A stretch of 64,000 bases of DNA. Source: Mycocentrospora acerina. Lineage: Eukaryota > Ascomycota > Dothideomycetes > Pleosporales. Below the pieces are notes generated by a model. It did no database searches and was not told where the DNA came from. It was given only the letters and a program-made list of their open reading frames with translations. Each line of letters opens with the position of its first letter. Position 1 is the stretch's first letter. The position numbers were made by a program, and so were the translations under genes. Shown here piece by piece: positions 1 through 9,326 of the stretch. The stretch is taken from assembly GCA_022701365.1 (NCBI GenBank), contig JAKUHH010000201.1, positions 806,001 to 870,000 on the forward strand. Direction: 5' to 3'.

Positions 1-1129
1 GGAAACGGAGAGGCACGTTCTGTTGCAGCGTTAGTGCTAACGAAATACTAAGCGCAAGTCAATTACCGCACTTACTATATGCCCCTGGAATCGATTCTTC
101 TATCGTGAATAACTTCGTTACATCTGTCGGCGGGATGACGGAAAGCAACTCCTTTGCATAAGCTGCTGCCGTTCCCGCTGCGTATGCCTTCCACCTCTTG
201 TTCTTGTGTGAATCTGCGTAGTCGCAGATGCCGCGGATAACAAGGCAGGGGAAGCTGTTTATCAAGCCTGTTGCCTCCATTTCGAAGCAGAGTACCCCAC
301 CGAGGTCAGCACTGACTTCATCCCTTTGAGCAGCATCTCTCATCACTTGACTTCCAGATGCAATTGAGCCGTAGTGCACTAGCACTTCCTCATCACTTTT
401 TCGTGGTAGCCGTGCCTGTTGTCTATCGGTGCGACACTGTCCGCACGTCTGCCTCGCTTCATGATTATACGTTGCTTCGAAGAGGACATCGGGCCCCGCT
501 TCATGATTATGCGTTGCTTCGAAGAGGACATCAGGCCCCGCTTCATGATTATACGTTGCTTCGAAGAGGACATCGGGCCCCGCGTTGTCGCGCTGGAAGG
601 CGGGAATGTGGCTGAGCTTAGAAAAATATTCAAGTAGTTTAGATCTCCCTCTTGTATAATTGGCCTGCACTTTCGTGACAGCGTTGAGCAGAATTGTTGG
701 CGGAGCGTTGAGGGATCCTGTTCGCTCGAATCCGCTCGGCGTAGCCTTCCCGAAGTCATACTGTATCACTCCTCCGTGCACGTTGTGCGGCTTGCTAACC
801 ACCACATCCCCGAGCCGAATATCTACTCCTTCGTTTGGAACGCCTCCTCCGATGCCTACCATCAGACCAAACCGAGTTGATGTGAATGCCGACTTCATCT
901 GAACAGCAACTGCTGCAGCCGAGTTTGTGCCTGTTTGGCCCGAAGGCAGACAGGCGATCACCACGTTGTGTTCGCCGACTCGTCCGCACGTGTAGATGTT
1001 CGAGTCGTGTGCTTCAGATTGGGGAGCCTTGTGCTCCTCGTCGAGCATCTCCTCGGCAGCCGCCAACTCAACGGGGAGTGCGCACACCCATCCTATTGTG
1101 TACTCTTCGCGGCGCAGTTGGCGCGACAT
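1..1129 (-). CDS. NLR-type receptor, N-terminal nucleoside-phosphorylase-like domain (partial at left edge)
   Basis: The first 356 codons encode a PNP/UDP phosphorylase-like domain of the kind found at the N-terminus of fungal NLR (STAND) proteins. Visible landmarks are the opening YTIGWVCALPVELAAAEEML, the glycine loop MVGIGGGVP, the FEMEATGL motif of nucleoside phosphorylases and the ICDYAD motif near the domain end. The frame ends at a stop near 59, but a canonical intron fits at 20-66 (donor GTAATT, branch CACTAAC, acceptor CAACAG). Reading then resumes towards position 1, so the gene very likely continues outside the window, where a NACHT/NB-ARC and repeat domain would be expected. Start chosen at the ATG directly before the conserved opening. 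Oddity: residues about 183-224 are three tandem copies of a 14-residue segment that family members usually have once. The family is implicated in fungal non-self recognition; whether this copy is active is not known. Confidence 0.8.
20..66 (-). other. Predicted 47-nt intron in the NLR-type gene
   Basis: On the minus strand the sequence runs donor GTAATT, branch-like CACTAAC, then acceptor CAACAG. Removing it bypasses the in-frame TGA and leaves an open frame to the window edge, so the receptor is probably not a stand-alone phosphorylase domain. Confidence 0.6.
456..581. repeat. Three tandem 42-bp units inside the NLR-type gene
   Basis: Three head-to-tail copies (456-497, 498-539, 540-581) are nearly identical; I see only two single-base differences, both in the middle unit. 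Each encodes 14 residues, beginning AGPDVLFEAT on the minus strand, so the frame is kept. The high identity suggests a recent expansion. Confidence 0.95.
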
Positions 1130-1729
1130 TCGGAGGCGTTACGAAGGGCATCCGAGGGAAGGAGTTGTTTGCCTTTGAAAAGGTCTATACTAGCAGGTAG
1201 CAAGAAATAAACAAGAATCTACTATTTCTGGCGGCGATATTTGCTGTCTTTCAGCCTTGCCTGCTATTTCCCGAGTTAAGCTGAATCGAGCTGAGCGGGG
1301 CTGAGCTGAGCTATGACTATCCCAATAGGCGCAGCCGTAAGCGCTGCCTGTACGAAAGAGCTGGTTTCTTTTGTTGAACATCACAGGCTAACACAGTGGA
1401 CACATGCCTTTAGTGCAAAGGGTCTGCAGCAAATCTGTGTTTCAACCTTTGCACACAGTGTATAATCCGATTCGCCCAGAAGTTCTCTGTGTTTCGGTCA
1501 TTCCAGGTGCACTATGTTTAGCGAGACCTTACTTGTTTGCAGCAATAGACACGAGCTTCTTCGTATCTCCAGCCGCACTAACAGCACCGTGCTCTGGCCA
1601 GGCACACAGATAGATATAGCCCCCAGAGCCCCACCGGGTCACATCTGATCAGAGCAGGCTATAACTCTATTCAACTATCCCTGTTCTTTGATTCAGACCG
1701 CAGTACGTGTACCTCGTTAAATACTAAAG
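1130..1729. other. Intergenic, no gene seen
   Basis: This lies between the start of the NLR-type gene and the first exon of the CorA-like gene, which are divergent. It must hold both promoters. I see no coding frame with family resemblance and no clear repeat. Confidence 0.5.
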
Positions 1730-3261
1730 ATGCCCGAGTTTTCCGTTTTGCAGTCCTGTAAGTTGTGACTACGCTTTCTCAAAACTTTTAACTGAACAAT
1801 GCAGCTGGAGAGGTTTGGGAGCTCAAGACTAAGCCACTAGATCAATGTCTTGATGTACAGTGACTTTTCATTTAAAAAGTGTCTCAACTAAAAAAATTAA
1901 CAGAATCCTAAGGCCCCAAAGCTACAATATATGTCACTGCGCCTAACTAGGAGTCAGTTGAATAACACTAATAAAAACTCAGATTTCAACAAAAAGACGT
2001 TTTCGCGACAGACAATTCTCTTACGCAAGAGTTGTCGGATCGCTTCCAGATACCTCAGCATCTACTCTCAAATGTCTATAGGCGGTTAAATGGCTTCTTT
2101 ACCTCTAAAGAATCATTTGACAAAGTCGGAAACCTTGAAGCCTACTGTAGTTAATAGTACCTCTAAAGCTAGACCGCTACTGACTAATGCCTAGACACTT
2201 GGTTCCGCGTCTTAGTAAAGATTGTGTCTCCTAACAATGCAAGCTATAAATGGCATGAGATGACGTTTTTTTCGCACTGGGATCCTCAGAGATGCATCAT
2301 TCTCTGCACTGGCGTAGATCCCACGTTCCAAAATCTCCTCGAAAGGATACTGCGCGATATGTGGGTAAGAGTCCCACATTCTCAGCCTTATTCAATGCAT
2401 GTGCCACTTGTTGAGGCGATCGTTGAATTGCAAGAATTGTCAGTATGGTCTGTACGGGACAGTGTTCGGAGTGTAGAGCAAGTGAGTGTGAAAGTATTCT
2501 AAAGGTATTCGTCATGTTAATATTAGAATGCTTAGGCCCGCTCGCAGTCAGTAAATAAGCCCCGAGACTTCTTGGTACTACACGAGGCGGCAAGGCATGC
2601 TATCCATTCTGTTGAGGTCCTCAGTGTGTGGTTGGAGACTTTAGAAGCTATGCAGCAACAGACTCCTAGTCTTTCAAATATAATTAATCCCACGTTAGAG
2701 GGACCTGCAGTCGCCTCTTCCCAGATACTGGCGCAAATCAAATTCCAGGCCAGAATAGTTCGGAACTTGCTCCTAAGATCCCAATCAAATAAGGAGCGGC
2801 TTCAAAATGAGATAGCTCTTGTAAGAGAAAATTTATTAAATCTAAAAGAGGCGTTGCTAACGTACTGTCAGGAGTACAACATGGTCGCTCAGAGAGACAG
2901 TCAGGTAATGGTAGGCCTTGGAGAGGCAGCCAAAGCCGACAGTAAGGTAATGGTAGGACTTGGAGAGGCAGCAAAATCCGACAGTGGGGCTATGAGGACA
3001 ATTGCAGTGGTGACAATGGCTTTTTTACCGCCAACATTCCTCTCGGTAAGTTTTTAAAACTGATTTCAGACTTATGTTGACAGGAAGCAGGCGATCTTCA
3101 GCATGAGCTTTTTCAATTTTACCCCTGCACAGGATGGAAGAGGTGCTAAATGGTCAATCTCTGACAAGTTTTGGGTTTACTGGACGTTTGCAATTCCATT
3201 GACATTCCTTACCCTTGCAACCTGGTTCTGGCAGCAGAAGCAAAAGGGTAAATCAAAATAA
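1730..3261 (+). CDS. CorA-like two-helix membrane protein (fungal-specific family)
   Basis: Spliced model: exons 1730-1757, 1805-1854, 1904-1932, 1983-2146, 2195-2481, 2536-3045, 3091-3261, giving 412 residues in consistent phase. The C-terminus is diagnostic: a helical stretch with AQRDS and GEAAKADS elements, then the hydrophobic segment TIAVVTMAFLPPTFLS joined by splicing to AIFSMSFFNF. After that come a WSISDKFWVYW linker and a second hydrophobic helix before a lysine-rich tail. This is the layout of fungal proteins related to the CorA magnesium transporter membrane domain. The middle part matches the family's YxWHEMxF and VWSVRDSVR regions. The classical GMN motif is absent, so ion transport should not be assumed. 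Residues encoded at 2896-2979 are a tandem 14-codon duplication. The third intron has a weak donor (GTCACT), so the first three exons are less certain than the rest. Confidence 0.65.
2896..2979. repeat. Two tandem 42-bp units inside the CorA-like gene
   Basis: Two in-frame copies (2896-2937, 2938-2979) encode DSQVMVGLGEAAKA and DSKVMVGLGEAAKS. They lie in the predicted coiled segment just before the first membrane helix, so each copy would add about four helical turns. Confidence 0.9.
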
Positions 3262-4516
3262 GCCTCCAACGAAGGGAAGATTTGTAGTGCAAGTGTACCA
3301 TCAGCGAACGCATAGACCTATACTCAAGGAACTTTAACGGAAACAATAGTGTCAGGCAATACTCATGAATTATTACCTGTGGGAAAGTGATCACCCAGCG
3401 CCGATATAGTCTCTTATTTTTACACTCATAATAATTTATCAAGTTCGTTCTCCCAAAGTTTCCTCGCTGGAAGTGATATTTGTTTTATGATCAGAACACG
3501 ATCAATAGCCCCAAGAGTCAAGGTCTCCGCAGTTTTTCTACATCGCTGATATTTAAGACTCATGCCGACCTATCTATATTTCTAGCCAGCAGGCTAGGCA
3601 TATCGCAGCTTAGGTAGCGGTCGGGAAAGTTTCTACTTTAGCACTTTTACAGTAGAATGACGTTGTTTCTTTAATGGTGATGCATAAAAAAGAGTAGCTG
3701 CCTACAGCCTACTTTTTACGTACCGTTCAAAGCCCGTTGAAATGTTTTTATGTTTACAAGGTGTGTTCACATGAGGCAGTCATGCCTAACAAGAAAGGAC
3801 CGAATATTACATATATTCTTACACCAGCTGCAGCATTACGCGTTACTACGCCCATCATGGTTTTGCTCAATCCATTTTATTCTGTACTGATGCACTTTAT
3901 TTGGAGAGATAGAAGTGTAAGCGCGATGCCAATTGTAGGAGAATGAACAGACTCACTAGTCCTCTCTAATCAGACGAACGTATTATCATTGTTTATGCTC
4001 AAACGTAACGTGGAATCGAAAAGTTGATTTACTGCGGCCGAAATACGAATAACGTGGTTGAACATTGATATTGTAAAAAAGGTGGCATTATGTGTTGTTT
4101 TTAATGGCGGTGGAGCTGTTCCGGGTAGCCAGCTGAGAGACGTGCAAATCCGGAAATCAACCGGAATCCCGCTGGGGACACAGATAACATGATTTAATTG
4201 CACACATGTTTTTTGAAGTCTCAACCAGCTAGGTCACATCAGAAGTCTCTATGTCGGTATGGCTCTTCACGCCAATGTGCGCAACTGGCTCTTCCATGAG
4301 GCTATACAGTGTAAATTGCTTGCCCAGTATTAGCACTTTCCTTCAGGAAAATAGTCGTTTACAAGACGGATTGATCTCCAGCCACTGTATTTGCAACGGC
4401 TACTCATACATCAACACCGCCAAGAGCGCCATGACAGACCATTAAAAAATCAAACGTTAAGTGAATGATTGAATACAGATATCTTAGGTCTTAAACTTAA
4501 TCTCTAAAACTACTGC
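3262..4516. other. AT-rich intergenic, no gene seen
   Basis: Only short frames (at most 84 codons) without family resemblance are present, and stops are frequent in all frames. It separates the CorA-like gene from the 3' end of the APH-like kinase gene, so the two genes are convergent here. Confidence 0.5.
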
Positions 4517-5539
4517 CTACCATGCCCAAGCATCAACTGTAAGGGGGACCAGAGCTTTTTCGCTCTCCAATTCTTCTAGATACTTCGAGCCACCGAGCCT
4601 CAAGACAAGAGCATTCCACCAAAAGTCCCTCGGACCGAATCGCAAAGGTGTTGTAAATTCCCAGTAATCCGGATACCAGCCTGCAGATTCCCAGTCCAGG
4701 AATCCCGAGATATGGCCATTGTGGACCATGATGTTGTGATGCTTAAAGTCACCATGCGTAAATACAACCGCATGGCGCATCGACAATAACTTTTTGGCGA
4801 CTGCCACCTTCTCCTCAAACACATCATGCGTTTCAAAGCTGTGGCCTGAAATAGAACTAAAGAGATGGTCGTTGAATTCAGATTCAGACTCGCATGGCCC
4901 AACTGAATGATTAGGGATGCGCACGCTTCTGACTGCCGTCCCAAGGATTGAACAGATGCGCTCTCCTCCCCATGGATGAGACCAGCTTCGCATGACTTTT
5001 AGCATGTACTGCAGCTCATTGTAAACAGTCTCGCGCTCCTGATCATTCATTCGCTCATATATCTCAGGATTGCCCAAGTCTGTGCCAGGTACCCGTGTCA
5101 TCAAAATTGAGACCGGTGCATGAGGCGCATCAGGATGCTCTCCGTAAGAGATGATTTTTGGCACTGGAAACCCGGCGGACCTTGCAAGCATTGTTGCCGC
5201 AACCTCTTCGAGCCGTGTGCCATCCGACCATTTCAACACTAGTCCAAATGGGAGTTGCGCGAGTTGGTTGTCAAAAGGGATGCCGACCCAGTTGCAGTAG
5301 TGATAGGATAGGGAGCGAAGACGCAAGTGGATAGATCCAAGGACTCGACGAATAATTTGAGGAGCAAGACGCGGTGTTGGTGGAATTGATGACGCTATGC
5401 CAACAGATCCGAGGATACGATGAGGCCAGGTAAATGTAGGGAGGAAGATCTTAGAGACTAGAAACCGGAGCCAATCCATCGAGACGCATGAATCAAGGAA
5501 ATATAGGGCTTTTGAGTTGTTTTGTGACGTTGTATTCAT
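4517..5539 (-). CDS. APH-fold kinase-like protein (aminoglycoside phosphotransferase family)
   Basis: An uninterrupted frame of 340 residues. The catalytic loop reads HGDFKHHN (residues 262-269) and the metal-binding motif is LDWESAGWYPDYWEF beginning at 281, with an Asp in the DFG-equivalent place. These are the hallmarks of the APH/choline-kinase superfamily (Brenner motif and following acidic motif). An upstream lysine in GLVLKWSDG (K103) with glutamates about ten residues later fits the nucleotide-binding lysine and helix-C glutamate. Fungi have many such proteins of unknown substrate; antibiotic resistance should not be inferred. No signal peptide is obvious. The gene appears intact and intron-free, with gene-poor DNA on both sides. 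Confidence 0.85.
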   Translation of the reverse strand: MNTTSQNNSKALYFLDSCVSMDWLRFLVSKIFLPTFTWPHRILGSVGIASSIPPTPRLAPQIIRRVLGSIHLRLRSLSYHYCNWVGIPFDNQLAQLPFGLVLKWSDGTRLEEVAATMLARSAGFPVPKIISYGEHPDAPHAPVSILMTRVPGTDLGNPEIYERMNDQERETVYNELQYMLKVMRSWSHPWGGERICSILGTAVRSVRIPNHSVGPCESESEFNDHLFSSISGHSFETHDVFEEKVAVAKKLLSMRHAVVFTHGDFKHHNIMVHNGHISGFLDWESAGWYPDYWEFTTPLRFGPRDFWWNALVLRLGGSKYLEELESEKALVPLTVDAWAW

Positions 5540-6335
5540 CTATCCAAGAGTTGGTATAGGAGAGGTATAGACTGCTGGGATCTTGAGACAAATACGGTAT
5601 CTTTAAGTGTGCCAGCTTGACCGCACTGCAAGCGAAAGTCAGAGCATGGGGAAACCACAATGCTCCATCTGCGGATCTCAACCACGAGCCCTAGCCAGTT
5701 GCGGTCTTGAGTATTTCTACCAGTTTTTCCATTTATTGTTATGCTCAAAAGAACTCTCCTAACAAATAGGCAAATAGAGTTTATTTGGTACGATTTCGTG
5801 AATAGAAGTGCATTGCAAGTATCTGAAATATTAGCATATTAAATACAAACTTTTAATTTGGAGGCGGCTTCTTTTAGGCGCTGAAGTACCTCGCATAGTA
5901 AACGTGCATTTTACAGCTGAGCTTAAATTACAACAGCCAGAACACCCCAAGCCAAAGCGACTGAGTAAATACACGTATTCGTCACGTCTAATCTTGAGAA
6001 GTGTTTTGAGCAATCAAAAAAGCTACCTTAGCCTGCTTTCGTTTTCTACTATAATCTGGCAGACTGAATATGTTCGAACTAGTTGCTAGATCTTCCAATC
6101 TTCGCCCATTGGTCGTCTTTATCAAGATTGACTGAATGTGCAAATCAATTTCAAGGTATTGTAAAAAAAGGTATTGATTTACTGGATTTTATTCGTTTGA
6201 GTACAATTTATTGCAGAACTTTGGTGCTAGTGAACTACTTGTTTTACAAACAATATAGCTACTCTAAAGCGCATGACATCGTCATGTTTGATCACTATTA
6301 TTACAGTGCACTCTGCTGCGTTAGATTCGCCCTCC
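5540..6335. other. AT-rich intergenic, no gene seen
   Basis: Short frames only. It holds the promoter of the APH-like gene and the 3' flank of the Zn2Cys6 regulator gene. No repeat or RNA gene recognised. Confidence 0.5.
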
Positions 6336-9237
6336 CTACTGTGAGGCCATGTTGTAAACGCTCCTTTCCAACAATACAATTGCCTTTGAGAGAACATTTG
6401 CGGTACGAATTTCGATCTTCTCCTTGAAAATCGGAAAGAATCTCTTGCGACTCACCAAAACTGAAGTCACATCTATATCTCTTCCAAAAGACGCAGCCAC
6501 CTGTTGTAAAATAGCGGGGAAAAGACACATAGAGACCTTTGTTCCTAAAACTATTGAATCCCTGATAGTTGCCCCCTCCTCATCTTCGGCATGCATCCAT
6601 GAAGGATCGAATTCGGTTCCAGGGTGACAGAAGTGGATTCGGTAGTCCATGGGGCTAATCAACAACTGTTGCTTGAATTTTATAGCCTGTTTTGCCCATG
6701 CGACATTATCAAAGTACTCAGTCATCGGTTTCTTGTAACGTGTTGTTACTTGAGCCATGTGGACAAAGCGCGTAGCTATCGTTGTGGCCCGTCGTAGTTC
6801 AGCACCATTTACGAACTCAGGTTTCGCGAACCACAGTTTCGTACCAAGAGTATCAAGTTGTCTCACTCTCGTCAATCCTTCTGTAGTTTTGTTAACTGGT
6901 TTTTTAAAAGAAGAGATTTTTCATACCTGTTGAGGCGGCTGCTTTGTAGAGTTCCATCAGAATGTCGGATTGTACCTCGTCAAACATTGGATCTGGGGTC
7001 GAAAAGACCAGTTGACAGAACAATGCGCTCATCAAGGTTTGAACGCACAGTGAATGCTTTTGTGTTTCGGTACAGTCTTCGACCCAATCCTCAAGCTCTT
7101 GGTCAGCAATACGACCGCTAAGTAATTCCTCAACGTTGGCTGCGAGGAAGCCGCTTGCGTAAGGAGTCATGCTGTCGACTTCGTAGCCAACAACAGCTCG
7201 AATGCCACCTCGTAAAGCCTTCCATTCTTGATCCACTGATCTTTGTGTTGGAGCTCTTGGGAAATTTTGTTCGTCGTGCTGCTCAAAGCCTATCAAGTCG
7301 CGCAGCATCTTTAGATAGCCTGCTTTCTCTTGGTCTGCAGCGACCAAGTCTTCAAACAGCTTACCCATTGCTGAATGGCCATTTGGTTCACGCTCAAAAG
7401 TATAGCGGATACTCTGTATTGTTTGCTCAAGCTCGGGTGCAAATTCCCTTCCTGGGGTGATATTTTGCCGTAGTAGATCGTGCATAACGCTCCAAAGCGT
7501 GTCAAACTTAGGTTGTATCTTGTCATCCCACGTCGCACGCATAGCTGTTGCGATTTGTTCCTCCATTTTAGAAGTTTCTGTGGAATATCCTTGGTGCTGG
7601 ATGCTGCGTTTCTTGCTAGATACCATCGCTGGGCCCTCCGGAAGGTCATGGAAGTCTTCATCTTTTCGAGCGTTTCTCACGTATAGATTCTTCCGCTGAA
7701 CACTATGATGAAACTTTGGCTTTTTTACGGACTCAGACGCTGAACTTTCCGATGAAAGTGTGTTGGATTGCAAACGCCTCTTCGAAGGTTGGACCACATC
7801 TACCCGCTGATGAGACAATCTGAGTCTGACGCATTCTGATCGAAATTAGCAAATGAATCCAGTCTTGTCTCAGTAACCTACCCGTATTTTTTGCCTTGCA
7901 ACGTGAGCATGGCGAGCCTTTGTCACATGCCATTTTCCTGGTATGGCAATAATCACACTAAATCATAAGCCTCAGTCAACACTTCTATGCAACTAAAAGT
8001 CTACTCACAACATATCCATTCCCTTTGCTGGCTGGAATAACGACAGTGACCAACTTTGTATGAGCCGTTTGAGGTAAAACTCTGTTAGCTCTCTTCTCTG
8101 TCATTTCATAATCTGAGCCTGTCAGGTCGCTGTCTGATGTAGTCGCAGATGTGGTTTGTTCTGTGAAAGGCATATCAAGCTGAAGATGTTGGCTTTCGAA
8201 GCTATCAAAATCCAAGGTAGTCTGCAGATAATTAACACCATTGCTTAAATCTAACTGTGAACACCCACCCTCTGCTCTTTGACTTCCATATCCCCTGGTA
8301 GTGAGACAGTGCTCGATCTTTCCGTTCGTTCAAGAGCTCGAGCTGCATCTAAAACAGACTCCATATTGAGCATCAAGGCTGTATCGTGGCCATCATTTAC
8401 GACTGCAGGAACTGCATCGGTTGGTGTGTGTTTCGGTGTATTCTGGAGGGTGGCTAGTCTGGGCATACTTTCTTCAGCTGGTTCGTATTTTTTGTAATGA
8501 TTCGCCGCATTCGCGACTTCCTGTTTGAATCATCAACGACCCTACTCCTATAATCTCACTTTGGTCACTTACTTCCAGTTCCATATCTCCAGTACTCTCT
8601 GGAGCATCGGTAATGAATTTAGATGCTATAACCACCTCCTTCTTATGGTCGTTTATCTCCCATGTGCTTTGCTTCCGTAAGATTGCTGTTCTCAACTCTT
8701 TAGAAAGCATTTCGGTGTTGATGTACGCAGTGCCAGTCTCTATGAATGTAGCGAGTTTGAAATTGTTTCGTTTACACATTGACACCGCAATGGTGCGAAG
8801 TTTATCCATTATCCTTTTCATCCTCATCTCCTCATCATTAGAGATTTCTTGCAGTTTTGCCTGAATCGTACTATAGTAGTCACTTCCACTTCGCACGCAA
8901 TAATCTAGATGAGTGAGAAGACAGGCAATCTCTTCAGTCGTCCAAAGCAGACCGAATATAGCTCTCGGCATGTTGGACAAGTATCTTCGCAGCTTTTTTC
9001 GTGGGTAGGCGTGTAGTGTATTGTTGTTCCTGCTGCAGATCGGTCAAAAAGCGGAAGTCACGCATGACCCCTTCACCAGCAGCGCACGCCAAGAGGCAAA
9101 CCTGTTTGTATGTCTCAGTTTGCTCGACCAATCCCGTGGACTATTGATCTCTGCCTAAAAGGTGCGGTGAGATAACAAATCGTGTAAAGGATAGATGCCT
9201 TACTCACCTTCACATTCAGTCGGCCTCTCGCTGACAT
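6336..9237 (-). CDS. Zn2Cys6 regulator with an N-terminal Myb/SANT-like helix domain
   Basis: Spliced model of eight exons: 9237-9208, 9154-9102, 9032-8573, 8520-8269, 8221-8009, 7957-7882, 7835-6927, 6880-6336, giving 845 residues with phases that all agree. Near residues 55-100 is a tryptophan-led helical segment (LLWTTEEIACLL, then HLDYC) resembling a Myb/SANT-type domain. At residues 337-363 six cysteines are spaced C-x2-C-x6-C-x5-C-x2-C-x6-C, a canonical fungal binuclear zinc cluster. Five of the six lie on the tiny exon 7957-7882 and the sixth on the next exon, so the motif is visible only after splicing. Basic patches (KRR, VKKPKF) follow and could be nuclear signals. The remaining roughly 450 residues look helical and belong to no family I recognise. 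The zinc cluster is internal rather than N-terminal, which is unusual. The second intron has a weak donor (GTTTGC). Its start lies 89 bp from that of the divergent Hsp70-like gene. Confidence 0.75.
7882..7957 (-). other. 76-nt exon carrying five of six zinc-cluster cysteines
   Basis: Flanked by a GTGAGT donor upstream (intron 7958-8008) and a GTAGGT donor downstream (intron 7836-7881, branch GCTAAT, acceptor ATCAG). Only this acceptor choice both keeps the long downstream frame and supplies the sixth cysteine. Confidence 0.7.
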
Positions 9238-9326
9238 ATTAATCCCTGTGTCTTTCGTCAATCGTCCTCTGCGCCTCTTGTTCTGCAGCCTCCATTAAAA
9301 CAACCTTGAACACACGCATAGACACT
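9238..9326. promoter_or_regulatory. 89-bp bidirectional promoter between Zn2Cys6 and Hsp70-like genes
   Basis: The two start codons (9237 on minus, 9327 on plus) are 89 bp apart, so both transcripts must start in or overlap this interval or the neighbouring first exon. I see no clear heat-shock element or TATA box. The tight spacing argues for co-regulation. Confidence 0.55.

Noticed and set aside
59..66. NLR-type gene as a complete stand-alone phosphorylase-like protein ending at 59
   Set aside because: A canonical intron with a branch site overlaps the apparent stop and an open frame continues to the edge, so truncation by the window is more likely than a true end.
358..759. Plus- and minus-strand frames across the 42-bp repeats
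   Set aside because: These are alternate-frame readings of the tandem repeat inside the NLR-type gene. Repeats with a length divisible by three stay open in several frames.
4517..5539. APH-fold gene as an antibiotic-resistance determinant
   Set aside because: Fungal genomes carry many APH-fold kinases of unrelated or unknown substrate; nothing here points to aminoglycosides.
8934..9131. 65-codon minus-strand frame (LPTKKAAKILVQHAESYIR) as a separate gene
   Set aside because: It is an alternate frame over the first exons of the Zn2Cys6 regulator; the spliced regulator frame leads without a break into the WTTEE domain and explains the region better.
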